DNA from: Bacillota bacterium
GTDB taxonomy: Bacteria; Bacillota; UBA4882; UBA10575
Length of the DNA stretch: 34,477 nucleotides
NCBI GenBank assembly: GCA_012727895.1
Contig: JAAYGG010000088.1
Coordinates: 1 to 34,477, forward strand
Direction: 5' to 3'
The number at the start of each line of letters is the position of its first letter. Position 1 is the stretch's first letter. Made by a program: the position numbers and the translations under genes. The notes beneath the pieces are model-generated. The model searched no databases and was not told the origin of the DNA. It saw only the letters and a program-made list of their open reading frames with translations. This document shows, piece by piece, positions 5,910 to 14,717 of the stretch.

Positions 5910-8326
5910 TTCCCTGCCCTCCTTTTCATTTCCACCCGACCTTTCCTGATACTTAATTCCAACCGCCCGTCGGTGTCGGTCCGCCAGATCACCGCCCCTG
6001 CCCGCGCCAGGTTTTCCAGGACAACGGGGGCCGGGTGGCCAAAGGGGTTCCCTTTTCCGGCCGAAATTACCGCCAGATCCGGGCTGGTGACCGCCACCAG
6101 TTCCCAACTGGTGGAAGTGGCGGCGCCATGGTGGGCTACTTTGAGGATATTCGCCCGCAGGAGGTTGCCATAGGCAGCCAGCAAATCGTCTTCCGCCTCC
6201 TTCTCTAGGTCGCCGGTGAGTAAAATCCGGATATCTTCGTAATCCAGCAAGAGAACGATGGAGTTGTTATTCACGTCCGACCGGGTGCCACTCAAATGGG
6301 AAGCGGGCGGGTGCAGGACGAGCCCTCGCATTTTCCCTAAACGGAAGGAGGTTCCCCGGGCGGCGCGGGTAAACGGCAACCCCCGTTCGGCAATAATCTC
6401 CAAAAAGCGGGCATAACCCCTGGTGGTATGGGGATAGCCGCTTTCCAAAACATGGGCCACCCGGATCTCGTCCTCCTCAAGCATCCTCACCAACCCGCCC
6501 AGGTGATCATCGTGGGGGTGGGTCAAAACCAACAGGTCCAACCGGTCAATCCCGTGCTCCCGCAGGTAGGGACGGACACCCCGCCCGTAACCCTCGGAGG
6601 TTCCCCCGTCCACCATCATGTAATACCCCCCGGGAATGGCGAAAAAGATGGCGTCACCCTGGCCCACATCAAAGAGGACCATCTCGAGGGCGGGGTCGAA
6701 TTGTTGCGCCAAAGCCCAACCGAGACCCGCCAAGACCAAGACGAAGAGGATGAGCAGGAGGTAAAAGAGGGGGATCCGCCGCCGCCGGTTTATAGGGTTC
6801 CTAATCAGTCCCCAGGTAAAAACCGCCGTCAGGGCATAGAAGCCGCCAACGGCCGGCCACGGTAAGGAAACCCGCAAGTAACCGCCGAACTCGGCAAAAA
6901 AGCCCAGTATCCGGTGGAAACAACCTAAAAGGATCTCATTGCCGGCGTTCAAAACCCGGGCGGCCGGGAAAAAGACCAAACCGCCCATGGCCGCCAGCAA
7001 TCCCAGTTGGATACAGGCGGAACCCAGGGGAACCAGGATTAAATTGGCGAAAGGGGCCAATAGCGTCACACCCCCAAAAAACCTGGCGCATAAAGGAGCT
7101 GTTCCGGCCTGGGCGGCCAGGGAAACCAGGAGCGGCCGGAACCACCCCTTATATTTCGCCTTGAACTGATCGGCAAAAGCCTCTTCCCAGACGGGGAGGA
7201 GAAAAAGCAGGCCGCCGCAGGCGGCAAAGGAAAGCCAAAACCCCCGGGAAAAAAGGTCCAAAGGGCGCAAAAGCAGGATGACACAGGCGGCTAAGGCCAG
7301 GAGGTTTTCGCTGCGCACCGGCTGTCGCCACCGGCGCCCAAAGATGGCGGCCAGGGACATTACCCCGGCCCGTAACGCGGGCGCCCCGGCGCCGGCCAGT
7401 AATAAAAAGACCAGCACCAGCGGGAGGGAGAATACGGCCAGCCAGCGTTCGGAGAGACCCAGGAGTTTGCCGAGGCCCCAAAAGAGGCTGAGCCAAAACA
7501 GGAGGTGAAGGCCGCTGACGGATAAGAGGTGGGCGACCCCGGCCCGGCGAAAGTCCCCGGCCGTCGCTGCCGGCAGCCCTTCATGCACCCCCAATAACAT
7601 GCCATGGAGCAAAGCCGCAGCCTGCGGCGAGAGAGTCCTCTCCCCGACCACCAGCAGCCGGCGGCGCGCGGCGGCGATCGCCATCCCCGCCAAGCCCGGC
7701 TGTCTTCCTGTCCGGGGCACGGGGGTCGCGGCCAGTTCCGGCGTCCCAGATGCCTCGTGGTAAGAGAGGTACCCGCCGGCGCCAACCATTAGCCCGCCGC
7801 CGATCTTCTCCCGGGTCCACCGGGTGACGCGCGCGGCGGGAACAGCCTCCCCGTCCCTTTCCCCAAAGACCCGCCCCCTGATTAGGAGGCGTTTTCCTAA
7901 AGCACCGGCGTCCAGGGCAGGCTCGCTGCCGGCCAAGAAAACCTCCCAGCGTAAACCTGCCGGGGCTTCTTCCCCGTCCACCGCCTCCAGGTCCAGGGGA
8001 AACCGGCACCCTCCCCGCCAGGGCGCCGGCAGATCCGCCACCCGTCCAAGAACAGTAACGGTCTTCCCGGCAAAGGCCCGGGTATACTCGGAAAACCTGT
8101 CGTTCTCCCGGCGTTCCCCGGCCCCCCGGGCCACCCCGGCAAGGAAAAAAAAGAGGAGTAAAAACCAGTAAAACCGTTTCCCGGCGGGAAGAAAAAAGAA
8201 CAAACCGGCCCCCGGCCCTAAAAAGACGAGGAAAAGCAGGAAACCGGCGGGTCCCCCGGCGTACCACCCGGAAAGGATCCCGGCCGCCAGGACAAACGCC
8301 GCCGGTACCAGCGGGTTATGTTTCAC
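5906..8326 (-). CDS. comEC: competence DNA channel protein ComEC/Rec2
   Basis: 806 residues. ComEC forms the channel through which single-stranded DNA enters the cell. Three domains are visible in order: an N-terminal membrane and beta domain (DUF4131 type, about residues 10-170), the competence membrane domain with the HLLSVSGLHLLF signature (266-277) and about eight helices, and a C-terminal metallo-beta-lactamase domain with DVGQGDA (553-559) and the metal-binding HPHDDH (603-608). All expected metal ligands of that first motif are intact, so the nuclease-like domain is probably active. The start is a GTG at 8326 that overlaps the comEA stop (GTGA), with GGAG upstream, so translation is likely coupled to comEA. 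The presence of both genes makes natural transformation possible, but pilus genes are not in this window. Confidence 0.96.
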   Translation of the reverse strand: MKHNPLVPAAFVLAAGILSGWYAGGPAGFLLFLVFLGPGAGLFFFLPAGKRFYWFLLLFFFLAGVARGAGERRENDRFSEYTRAFAGKTVTVLGRVADLPAPWRGGCRFPLDLEAVDGEEAPAGLRWEVFLAGSEPALDAGALGKRLLIRGRVFGERDGEAVPAARVTRWTREKIGGGLMVGAGGYLSYHEASGTPELAATPVPRTGRQPGLAGMAIAAARRRLLVVGERTLSPQAAALLHGMLLGVHEGLPAATAGDFRRAGVAHLLSVSGLHLLFWLSLFWGLGKLLGLSERWLAVFSLPLVLVFLLLAGAGAPALRAGVMSLAAIFGRRWRQPVRSENLLALAACVILLLRPLDLFSRGFWLSFAACGGLLFLLPVWEEAFADQFKAKYKGWFRPLLVSLAAQAGTAPLCARFFGGVTLLAPFANLILVPLGSACIQLGLLAAMGGLVFFPAARVLNAGNEILLGCFHRILGFFAEFGGYLRVSLPWPAVGGFYALTAVFTWGLIRNPINRRRRIPLFYLLLILFVLVLAGLGWALAQQFDPALEMVLFDVGQGDAIFFAIPGGYYMMVDGGTSEGYGRGVRPYLREHGIDRLDLLVLTHPHDDHLGGLVRMLEEDEIRVAHVLESGYPHTTRGYARFLEIIAERGLPFTRAARGTSFRLGKMRGLVLHPPASHLSGTRSDVNNNSIVLLLDYEDIRILLTGDLEKEAEDDLLAAYGNLLRANILKVAHHGAATSTSWELVAVTSPDLAVISAGKGNPFGHPAPVVLENLARAGAVIWRTDTDGRLELSIRKGRVEMKRRAGN

Positions 8327-9000
8327 GGGTTGCCGAACTCCAGGTATTTCTCGATTTTTTCCAGGGTCTTCACGCCGATCCCCGGAACATTCAACAAATC
8401 TTCAGGCCTGGTAAATGGGGCCACGGTCTCCCGGTACTCGATGATCCGCGCCGCCAGGACCGGCCCGATCCCCGGAATCGTCTGCAATTCACTGCTGGAA
8501 GCGGTGTTGGGATCGACTAACCGCCCCGGCCGGGCCATACTTCCTCCCGCAGCCCGTGGCTTCTCTTGCCCAGCCGGTGCTGCAGGCGTTGGCGCCGCGG
8601 GATTGGGTGCAGCGCCGGTTTTCGCCGGAGCCGCCGGCTCGCCGGAAGCGGGATACCCCGCCGGGACCCGGATCCTTTCGCCGTCCCTGACCAGGGCTGC
8701 CAGGTTCAGAAGATCGACCTGCGCCCCGGGCAAGGCGCCGCCGGCCGCCTCCAAAGCCTGATAGACCCTGGAGCCCACCGGCAAATGGTAAACCCCGGGA
8801 GCAACCACCGCACCGCTCACATGAACAATTATTTCACCCCGGAGTTCTCCCTCCGGCCACGGTTCCGTCACCGGGCTGACCGGGATAATCTCCACCGGGT
8901 CGCGTTGCAAGTGTTGATAGATTAAGGAACCTGTACCAAGCAGGATCCCGGCCAGGAGCAGGACCAGGACTTGCTTTTGCCGTTTGGAGAGTTCTTCCAT
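8323..9000 (-). CDS. comEA: competence DNA receptor ComEA
   Basis: 225 residues. ComEA is a membrane-anchored protein that binds incoming double-stranded DNA outside the cell membrane and passes it to ComEC. It has a short cytoplasmic tail, one membrane helix (VLVLLLAGILLGTGSLIYQ), a SLBB-type segment (IIVHVSGAVVAPGVYHLPVGSRVYQALEAAGG), a flexible Pro/Ala linker, and a C-terminal helix-hairpin-helix pair with NTASSSELQTIPGIGPVLAARIIEYR and LLNVPGIGVKTLEKI. I prefer the ATG at 9000, which has GGGGGG about 8 nt upstream, over a GTG-type start further up that would add ten Arg/Ala residues coded by an alternating CG tract. It is the first of the comEA-comEC-holA set. Confidence 0.94.
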   Translation of the reverse strand: MEELSKRQKQVLVLLLAGILLGTGSLIYQHLQRDPVEIIPVSPVTEPWPEGELRGEIIVHVSGAVVAPGVYHLPVGSRVYQALEAAGGALPGAQVDLLNLAALVRDGERIRVPAGYPASGEPAAPAKTGAAPNPAAPTPAAPAGQEKPRAAGGSMARPGRLVDPNTASSSELQTIPGIGPVLAARIIEYRETVAPFTRPEDLLNVPGIGVKTLEKIEKYLEFGNP

Positions 9001-9011
9001 GGCCAACCCCC

Positions 9012-9029
9012 CACGCGCGCGTGCGCGCA
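9012..9029. repeat. alternating CG/CA tract with 12-bp perfect palindrome
   Basis: Eighteen bases of strict pyrimidine-purine alternation, mostly CG, lie in the recN-comEA gap. The part 9012-9023 is a perfect palindrome. Such tracts can adopt left-handed (Z) DNA; a role here is not shown. Confidence 0.6.
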
Positions 9030-9062
9030 AAATCCAAAGAAAGCAGGGTGTTGTGCTGGAAA

Positions 9063-10811
9063 CTATGACTTGCCCCGGCCAATGGAGGCAGCCAGGGTAA
9101 GCATTTCCCGGGCGTGTTCCCGGGTGGTGGCGGTAACTTCCGCCCCCCCGAGCATTCTGGCTAATTCGTCGATGCGGGCCTCCTGGTCCAGGGTTCGCAC
9201 TTCCACCCTGGTTCTTCCCGCTGTTGTTTGTTTTTCAATATAGAAATGACGCCGGGCCATACTGGCAATCTGCGGCAGGTGGGTGACACAGATCACCTGG
9301 TGAGTCCGGGAGAGAAAGAGCAGTTTCTCCGCTACCGCCTGGGCGGTCCGCCCGCCGATGCCGGCATCAATCTCGTCAAAGACCACCGAGGGGATATTAT
9401 CCTTCTCCGCCAGCACCACCTTGAGGGCGAGCATCAACCGGGAGAGTTCCCCGCCTGAGGCAATCTTGGCCAGCGGCCGCAAGCCCTCACCGGGGTTGGG
9501 CGCCACCAGAAACTCCACCCGGTCAAGGCCATGACGGGTCACCGCCAGTTTTTCCCCGGCCACCGGCAGGCCGTTCTCCTCGTCGTCCTCCCGGCTAAAA
9601 TCTACTTTAAAAACGGTCTTCGCCATATTGACCTCCGCCAGGTGGGTCAGGACCGTCTTTTCCAGTTCGGCGGCGGCCTCCTTCCGGAAGGCGGAGAGGT
9701 CCTGAGCGGCTGCGGCCAACTCCTCCTCAACCCCCGCCAGTTCCCGGGTTAAAGCAGCCAACCGCTCTTCTTCACCCTCGATCATCGCCAGTTCCTCACG
9801 GATCTTCTCCGCGTACCCCAGGATCTCGGCGATATCCTTCCCGTACTTGCGCTTTAATTTATAGATCTCATTCAACCGCTCTTCAACCAGGGCCAATCTT
9901 TCCGGGTCAAATTCAATCTTCTCCCGGTAGAGGCGGAGTTCCCTGGAGGCCTCCTCGACCTGGGCGGCGGCCTCCCCCAGCATCTCCGCGAGCGGTTGCA
10001 GCCGCGGATCAATCTCCCCCGCTTTGGCCAGCAGTTGTTGGCTCTCCGCCAGCCGGTCGAAGGCGGCGCCGGGTTCATCTCCCCCGTAAAGAAGGTTATA
10101 GGCGGCGGAGGCGGCGGAAAAAAGCTCTTCCGCACTGTTCAAAAGCTCTTTCTCCCGCGCCAGTTCCTCTTCTTCCCCCGGCTGGAGCCGGGCCGCCTCG
10201 ATCTCTTGCAACTGGAAGGTGAGAAACTCCATCTTCCGGGCCTTCTCTTCTTCGCTTAAAGTCACTTGCGAAAGGGCCTCGCGAACCGCTTCTCTTCGCT
10301 CATAAAGGGCGGCCACCTTTGCGGCCTTCTCTTTAAGGGCTTGTCCACCGAAATCGTCCAGCAATTCCCGTTGGCGGGCGGGGGAGAGCAATGACTGGTG
10401 CAGATGCTGACCGTGGATATCCATCAATGCACTGCCGATCTGGCTCAGGGCAAGAACCGGAACGGTCCGGCCGTTAACCCGGCAGCGGCCGCGGCCGCCG
10501 GGCCGCGCTTCCCTCTCCATCACCAGCAGGCCGTCTTCGCCCAGGGGGATCCCCCATTCCTCTAAAGCCCGGGCCAGATCGGGGTTGGCCCGGTTCTCTT
10601 CCAATTCAAAGACGGCTTGCACTTCCACTGCTTCCGCCCCTACTCTGAGGGATTCAGTGGAAAAGCGCCCGCCCAGGATCAGGTTGACGGCATCAATGAT
10701 GATAGATTTCCCGGCGCCGGTCTCCCCGGTAAGGATATTCAGACCCTGGTCAAATTCGAGTTGGAGGCGGTCGATGAGGGCGAGGTTCGCCACGGTAAGC
10801 TCGCGGAGCAT
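9063..10811 (-). CDS. recN: DNA repair protein RecN
   Basis: 582 residues. RecN is an SMC-like ATPase acting at double-strand DNA breaks in the cytoplasm. The ATP-binding half-sites are complete: Walker A GETGAGKS (29-36), the ABC signature ASGGELSR (from about 451) and Walker B VVFDEIDAGIGG (476-487). Between them is a long Glu/Ala/Leu-rich region predicted as antiparallel coiled coil, and the Q-loop region IHGQHLHQSLL is present. The ATG at 10811 has AAGGAGG inside the last codons of argR, only four bases separating the two genes, so they are almost surely co-transcribed. argR-recN adjacency is widespread in Firmicutes. Confidence 0.97.
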   Translation of the reverse strand: MLRELTVANLALIDRLQLEFDQGLNILTGETGAGKSIIIDAVNLILGGRFSTESLRVGAEAVEVQAVFELEENRANPDLARALEEWGIPLGEDGLLVMEREARPGGRGRCRVNGRTVPVLALSQIGSALMDIHGQHLHQSLLSPARQRELLDDFGGQALKEKAAKVAALYERREAVREALSQVTLSEEEKARKMEFLTFQLQEIEAARLQPGEEEELAREKELLNSAEELFSAASAAYNLLYGGDEPGAAFDRLAESQQLLAKAGEIDPRLQPLAEMLGEAAAQVEEASRELRLYREKIEFDPERLALVEERLNEIYKLKRKYGKDIAEILGYAEKIREELAMIEGEEERLAALTRELAGVEEELAAAAQDLSAFRKEAAAELEKTVLTHLAEVNMAKTVFKVDFSREDDEENGLPVAGEKLAVTRHGLDRVEFLVAPNPGEGLRPLAKIASGGELSRLMLALKVVLAEKDNIPSVVFDEIDAGIGGRTAQAVAEKLLFLSRTHQVICVTHLPQIASMARRHFYIEKQTTAGRTRVEVRTLDQEARIDELARMLGGAEVTATTREHAREMLTLAASIGRGKS

Positions 10812-10815
10812 TCTT

Positions 10816-11268
10816 CTACCTCCTTAGTTTATGCAACCGGTTTAAAACGCCCTCCACCTGGTCTTTGTTTCTCACGATCACCAAAATCGAATCGTCGCCG
10901 GCAATGGTGCCAACGATCTCCTTCCAATCCAATTCGTCAAGGATCGCCGCCACTCCCTGCGCCGTGCCGCTGGTGGTTTTAATAACAATCAAATTTTCAG
11001 TGAAATCAATGGCAACCACCGTATCGCTGAACATGCGCTCCGCCCGTTTTAAGACCTCCGGCAAGAGCTTTTCCCCGGGAAGGGCATAGCGATAAGACCC
11101 TTCCGGAGTGGGGATTTTGATTAACCCCAACTCTTTAATATCCCGGGAAAGAGTGGCCTGGGTGACTTCCACACCCCACTTTTTGAGGAAATCGCTCAAC
11201 TCCTCCTGGGTGCGGACGTTTTCTTCTTTAATGATCGCCAAGATTAAGGCGTGCCGCCGGGCTTTCAT
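10816..11268 (-). CDS. argR: arginine repressor ArgR/AhrC
   Basis: 150 residues, the normal family length. ArgR is a hexameric regulator that, with arginine, represses arginine biosynthesis and activates catabolism. The N-terminal winged helix carries the SR motif in TQATLSRDIKELGL (37-49). The C-terminal oligomerisation and arginine-binding domain carries GTIAGDDSILVIVR (120-133), with the two Asp residues that contact arginine. I start it at the ATG at 11268, since the GGGAGG site stands 9 nt from it; a GTG at 11277 would sit directly on that site. It lies 17 bp after nadK and four bases before recN. No arginine genes are in the window, so its targets are elsewhere. Confidence 0.97.
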   Translation of the reverse strand: MKARRHALILAIIKEENVRTQEELSDFLKKWGVEVTQATLSRDIKELGLIKIPTPEGSYRYALPGEKLLPEVLKRAERMFSDTVVAIDFTENLIVIKTTSGTAQGVAAILDELDWKEIVGTIAGDDSILVIVRNKDQVEGVLNRLHKLRR

Positions 11269-11285
11269 CTGTTCCACCCTCCCTT

Positions 11286-12137
11286 TTAAACATCTCGAAA
11301 ACGCTCCCTCAGGAGATCGTAGAAACTGCGTTCCTGGAACCGTACCAACCGGGTTGGCTGAGGGGCGGTGTAACAGCTGATTACATCCCCTTCCTGCAGA
11401 CGTATTCCTTCCTGTCCGTCGGCGGTGATCATCGCCTCGCTTGGGAGGGAAGTAAAACTGATCTCAATTTTCGCGTCCCGTCCTACCACCAAAGGACGGG
11501 CAAAAACGGAATGGGCACAAATCGGGGTGATCATCAGGACCTGGAGCCGGGGTTCAAGGACCGGCCCGCCGGCGGATAGGGAATAGGCGGTAGAACCGGT
11601 GGGCGTAGTGACGATCAGCCCGTCCGCGGCAAACCCGGCGGTTAAATGCCCGTCAATCCGGATCTCCATCCTTAACATCCGGGGAGAAGCACCTTTCCCG
11701 ATAACGATATCATTCAATCCGACCAACGGCTCGCCGGCTTTTCCTCCCCGCCATACCCGGGCTTCAACCATAATCCGGTCTTCCAGATAGAACTCCCCGG
11801 CCTGCAAGCGACGGACGGCCTCCTTAATATCGTGGTCGTCAATCTCCGTTAAGAAACCCATATGCCCCAAGTTGACGCCGAAGATCGGCGTCTGCCGCTG
11901 CCGGAGTAACCGCGCGGCCCGCAGGAGGGTCCCGTCGCCGCCAAGGGCGATGCCCACTTCAATCCGGTCCAGTAACTCCTGGAGGGGATAACCCAGATCT
12001 TTCCTTCCCAGTTCCAGCGCTTTTTCTTCCTCCAGCAGCACCTCATACCCGGCACTTTCCAAAACAGCAATCAATTCCAGGGTGACGTCGGCCACCCGTG
12101 CCCGTTTGATATAGGGAAAAAGACCAACAACTCTCAT
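11286..12137 (-). CDS. nadK: NAD kinase
   Basis: 283 residues. NadK phosphorylates NAD to NADP in the cytoplasm, using ATP or polyphosphate. The signature GGDGT (66-70) is present, followed by GVNLGHMGFLTEI, the LNDIVIGKG block (NE/D motif), and the Gly-rich TTPTGSTAYSLSAGGPVL segment that binds NAD. An AAGGAG site lies 6 nt before the ATG at 12137. In many Firmicutes nadK, argR and recN follow xseA, xseB, ispA, dxs and tlyA; here that upstream set is absent and ricT precedes nadK instead, with a 97-bp gap that holds a weak terminator-like hairpin. Confidence 0.96.
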   Translation of the reverse strand: MRVVGLFPYIKRARVADVTLELIAVLESAGYEVLLEEEKALELGRKDLGYPLQELLDRIEVGIALGGDGTLLRAARLLRQRQTPIFGVNLGHMGFLTEIDDHDIKEAVRRLQAGEFYLEDRIMVEARVWRGGKAGEPLVGLNDIVIGKGASPRMLRMEIRIDGHLTAGFAADGLIVTTPTGSTAYSLSAGGPVLEPRLQVLMITPICAHSVFARPLVVGRDAKIEISFTSLPSEAMITADGQEGIRLQEGDVISCYTAPQPTRLVRFQERSFYDLLRERFRDV

Positions 12138-12196
12138 TATCGACTCCTTACTTTTTCTTTGCCTGCCTATATTCTTAATATTTTGCCATAATTTTC

Positions 12197-12225
12197 AAAA
12201 ATCCTCCCGGAAACCCGCTCCCGGG
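12197..12225 (-). terminator. weak terminator-like hairpin after ricT
   Basis: A 5-bp GC stem (12221-12225 with 12206-12210) is followed on minus by GGA and five T (12197-12201). It lies in the only gap near 100 bp inside the long minus-strand run, so transcription may partly reset between ricT and nadK. The stem is short. Confidence 0.35.
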
Positions 12226-12234
12226 GTTAAAGCC

Positions 12235-13065
12235 TTAATCTACATATTCCTCAATCTCGGTAATGGGGATCTCCAGGCGTTCCTTATCGGGAAACTCCAG
12301 GACCACCGTCTCCTCTTCCTGGTTCTCTTCCACGATCACGCCCTGTCGCCCTTGGTACGTGACGGTGGCGCCCACGGAAGACTCCTTTTCCTCTTTATTT
12401 TTATACTGGTCGCACTCGAATTTCAGGCAACACATGAGGCGCCCGCAGATCCCCGAGATCTTGGTGGGGTTCAGGGAAAGGTTCTGCTCCTTCGCCATTT
12501 TAATGGAGACGGGCTCAAAGTCCCCCAAAAACGTGCTGCAACAGAGAGGCCGGCCGCACGGTCCCAACCCTCCCAGCATCTTTGCCTCATCCCGCACGCC
12601 GATCTGGCGCAACTCGATCCGGACCCGGAAAACCGATGCCAGATCCCGGACCAGTTCCCTGAAGTCCACCCGGCCGTCGGCGGTAAAGTAAAAAATGATT
12701 TTATTCCGGTCAAAGGTGTATTCAACATCAACCAATTTCATGGCCAGCTTATGCTGGCTGATCTTCTCCAGCCCGATTTCAAAGGCTTTTTTCTCTTTTT
12801 CCTTATTCTCCAAGAGTTTTTCCCGGTCTTTCTCTGTGGCGACCCGGTGCACCTTTTTTAACGGCTGGGTAATCTCCTCTTCCGGGAGTTCTTTCGGCCC
12901 CACCATTACCGTGCCGTACTCCAACCCCCGGACCGTCTCCACAATTACATCCATCCCGGGTTTCAGTTCCAGTTCACTGGGGTCGAAATAATAGATTTTC
13001 CCCGCTTTTTTAAATCTAACACCAACTACGGTGAAGGTTTTCTGTTCTTGTCCAGTCTCGTTCAT
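12235..13065 (-). CDS. ricT: RicT (YaaT), PSP1-domain iron-sulfur protein
   Basis: 276 residues. In Bacillus subtilis RicT works with RicA and RicF in a complex that carries iron-sulfur clusters, activates RNase Y processing and affects sporulation and competence. The PSP1 domain is clear, with a Cys-rich core: GPCGRPLCC (C170, C175, C176) and CGRLMCCLKFEC (C207, C212, C213, C218), which are the expected cluster ligands. A charged stretch at 75-100 (EKDREKLLENKEKEKK) is likely helical. I start it at the ATG at 13065, whose first base overlaps the holB stop; a TTG one codon earlier is possible. It is the last gene of the tmk-darA-yaaR-holB-ricT block, in the same order as in Bacillus. Confidence 0.95.
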   Translation of the reverse strand: MNETGQEQKTFTVVGVRFKKAGKIYYFDPSELELKPGMDVIVETVRGLEYGTVMVGPKELPEEEITQPLKKVHRVATEKDREKLLENKEKEKKAFEIGLEKISQHKLAMKLVDVEYTFDRNKIIFYFTADGRVDFRELVRDLASVFRVRIELRQIGVRDEAKMLGGLGPCGRPLCCSTFLGDFEPVSIKMAKEQNLSLNPTKISGICGRLMCCLKFECDQYKNKEEKESSVGATVTYQGRQGVIVEENQEEETVVLEFPDKERLEIPITEIEEYVD

Positions 13066-13892
13066 CAATTATTCGTCCTTTCCATACCACCGGTTTCATA
13101 CAAAGATAAATACAGGTCCTCCAAGAGCAACCGGAGGTTGACATTGGCCGCCAGGTTCTCCCGGGCCCGGCGCACTGCCTGTAAAAAACGGAAATACCTG
13201 CGGTCCCCGGGGTTTTCCCGTAGACGCCGGTGGAAAAAAGCGGCCATTGACAGTAGATACGCATCCACATCCGCCCGTTCCTGTTTTTCCTTGACTTCCG
13301 CCAGGCGCAACAGGGAATAAAGGTCACCGGCGGCCAGCAGTTCCTCTTCGGGCAAGGACGCGTCCGCCGGCCCATCCATGGCCGCAGCCGCCGTTTCCGG
13401 GTCCTGCCCGAGATAAACCCGTTGCATCCGGGAGAGGACCGTCGGCAACACCATCTCCTCGTTCCCGGCCAAAGCCAGGAAGTACACGGCGGGAGGCGGT
13501 TCCTCCAAGGTCTTTAAAAAGGCGTTCGCCGCCACCTCGGTCATCTTTTCAAAGGAGGCAAAGAAGAAGACCTTGTTTTCCGCAAGATACGGGTGGTAAA
13601 CCACAGTCCGGCAGATCTCCCGGATCTGTTCCAGTTTAATCCTGTCCGGTTCAGGGGCGATACGGTGGAAATCGGGATGGCTGCCCCGCAGGAACAAACG
13701 ACAAGAACGACAGGTTGAGCAGGGTTTCCCTTTTTCTGCTGTGCAGAGCAGAATCTGGGCCAGGTGCAAGACAGTTTCTTCCTTCTTTGCCGAGGGGGGC
13801 CCCAAAAAAAGATAGGCATGGCTTGCTCTTCCTCCGGCAAAAATTCTTTCCAGGGCCGCCGCCCCGCCCGCACCTCCCGTTTTTTCCACCAC
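13065..13892 (-). CDS. holB: DNA polymerase III delta-prime subunit
   Basis: 275 residues. Delta-prime is a structural AAA+ subunit of the clamp loader. The P-loop position reads GPPSAKKEE (31-39): the usual Gly-Lys-Thr/Ser is lost, so nucleotide binding is not expected, as is common for this subunit. The zinc module is intact with C50, C58, C61 and C64. The NAFLKTLEEPPP segment and LPTVLSRMQRVYL (SRC-like region, with SRM in place of SRC) follow. The reading frame is open up to 13952, but that would overlap yaaR; the GTG at 13892 has GGGGGAG upstream and fits the family N-terminus. It lies 22 bp after yaaR and overlaps ricT by one base. Confidence 0.93.
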   Translation of the reverse strand: MVEKTGGAGGAAALERIFAGGRASHAYLFLGPPSAKKEETVLHLAQILLCTAEKGKPCSTCRSCRLFLRGSHPDFHRIAPEPDRIKLEQIREICRTVVYHPYLAENKVFFFASFEKMTEVAANAFLKTLEEPPPAVYFLALAGNEEMVLPTVLSRMQRVYLGQDPETAAAAMDGPADASLPEEELLAAGDLYSLLRLAEVKEKQERADVDAYLLSMAAFFHRRLRENPGDRRYFRFLQAVRRARENLAANVNLRLLLEDLYLSLYETGGMERTNN

Positions 13893-13914
13893 TGTGCTCC
13901 CCCCGGTTATTTCC

Positions 13915-14355
13915 CTAATAGTATAAATCCAAGAGCAGGCCTCTAATCTCATCCAAAGCCGCCATCAGCCTCATCGTATCCGTCTGCTTTTGCAGGACCA
14001 TCGTTGCCAGTTGTTCCAGGGAATAATTCACCTTTTCCACCAGGTAAAAGACTTTCCGGTTTCCCCGCCCGTCCCAGCGGCGCGACCCCTTAACCTGGTA
14101 ACTCCCGGCCACCACCTTTTTCATGAACTCCCGGACCGCTTCCCGGTAGCGGCGGAGATTGGCAAGGGTCCGTTCCTTTATCAGGTTCTGCGCTGCTTCA
14201 TCCACTGCCGCGATAAAATCCTCCAAGCTTCCCCCGGTGTTCTTCGCCTCGTATTCCTGGAGGGTCTCAAAGAACACCGAATGTTTCAAATTCACCTTTG
14301 CCGCGGCCTTCTTCCTCTCCGAGGAGCCTCTCCTCCCCACCCGTTTGATCTCCAT
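13915..14355 (-). CDS. yaaR: YaaR (DUF327) family protein
   Basis: 146 residues, soluble and largely helical. It matches the YaaR/DUF327 family by its position between darA and holB and by sequence: a basic N-terminus, F-x-x-x-L-x-E-Y-rich first helix (SVFFETLQEYEAK), a central block NLIKERTLANLRRYREAVREFMKKVV, and a C-terminal helix pair with KVFYLVEKVNYSLEQLATMVL. No biochemical role is established. I start it at the ATG at 14355 with AAGGAGG 8 nt upstream rather than at 14391, which would overlap the end of darA. The C-terminus ends in LLLDLYY. Conservation of this gene next to clamp-loader and nucleotide genes suggests a housekeeping role, but nothing more specific can be read. Confidence 0.9.
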   Translation of the reverse strand: MEIKRVGRRGSSERKKAAAKVNLKHSVFFETLQEYEAKNTGGSLEDFIAAVDEAAQNLIKERTLANLRRYREAVREFMKKVVAGSYQVKGSRRWDGRGNRKVFYLVEKVNYSLEQLATMVLQKQTDTMRLMAALDEIRGLLLDLYY

Positions 14356-14387
14356 CGTTGGCGCCTCCTTACCGTCAAAGGCCGGAC

Positions 14388-14717
14388 TCAAACCTTCTCA
14401 AAAGACTCTACCTGCACCACGAAGATGGTGGCGCCTCCCACTTCCACCTCCACCGGACTAGGGATATAGCTGCTCACTGTCCGTTCAACCGTTGCCATCG
14501 GGGTCACCAGTTGTTTCCGGGTGCGGCAAATTTCTTTAATGATGGCCGTTACTTCACTGGTTTTGTCATCCTTCGCCCCTATGAGCAAAGTGGTATTCCC
14601 CTGGCGCAGGAAACCCCCGGTGCTGGCCAGTTTGGTGGCGCCATACCCTTTTTCCATCAAGGCATTGAGCAGCTTATTCACATCCTGGTCTTGAACCACG
14701 GCAATGATCAATTTCAC
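14388..14717 (-). CDS. darA: cyclic-di-AMP receptor DarA (PII-like, YaaQ)
   Basis: 109 residues. DarA is a trimeric PII-like protein that binds cyclic-di-AMP. The sequence follows the family: MKLIIAVVQDQDVNKLLNALMEKGYGATKLASTGGFLRQGNTTLLIGAKD, including the GATKLASTGGFL(R)xGNTT stretch that lines the ligand site, and then the C-terminal ATIFVVQVESFEKV. The start is a GTG at 14717 that overlaps the tmk stop (GTGA), with AAGGAGG upstream, so translation is coupled to tmk. It is one of the signs of cyclic-di-AMP signalling in this host; the downstream partner of DarA is unknown in the family. Confidence 0.95.
   Translation of the reverse strand: MKLIIAVVQDQDVNKLLNALMEKGYGATKLASTGGFLRQGNTTLLIGAKDDKTSEVTAIIKEICRTRKQLVTPMATVERTVSSYIPSPVEVEVGGATIFVVQVESFEKV

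Noticed and set aside
5910-6107. Longer N-terminus for holA
   Set aside because: The added part overlaps comEC in another frame and has no family match. The TTG at 5909 has an AAGGAGG site and gives normal length.
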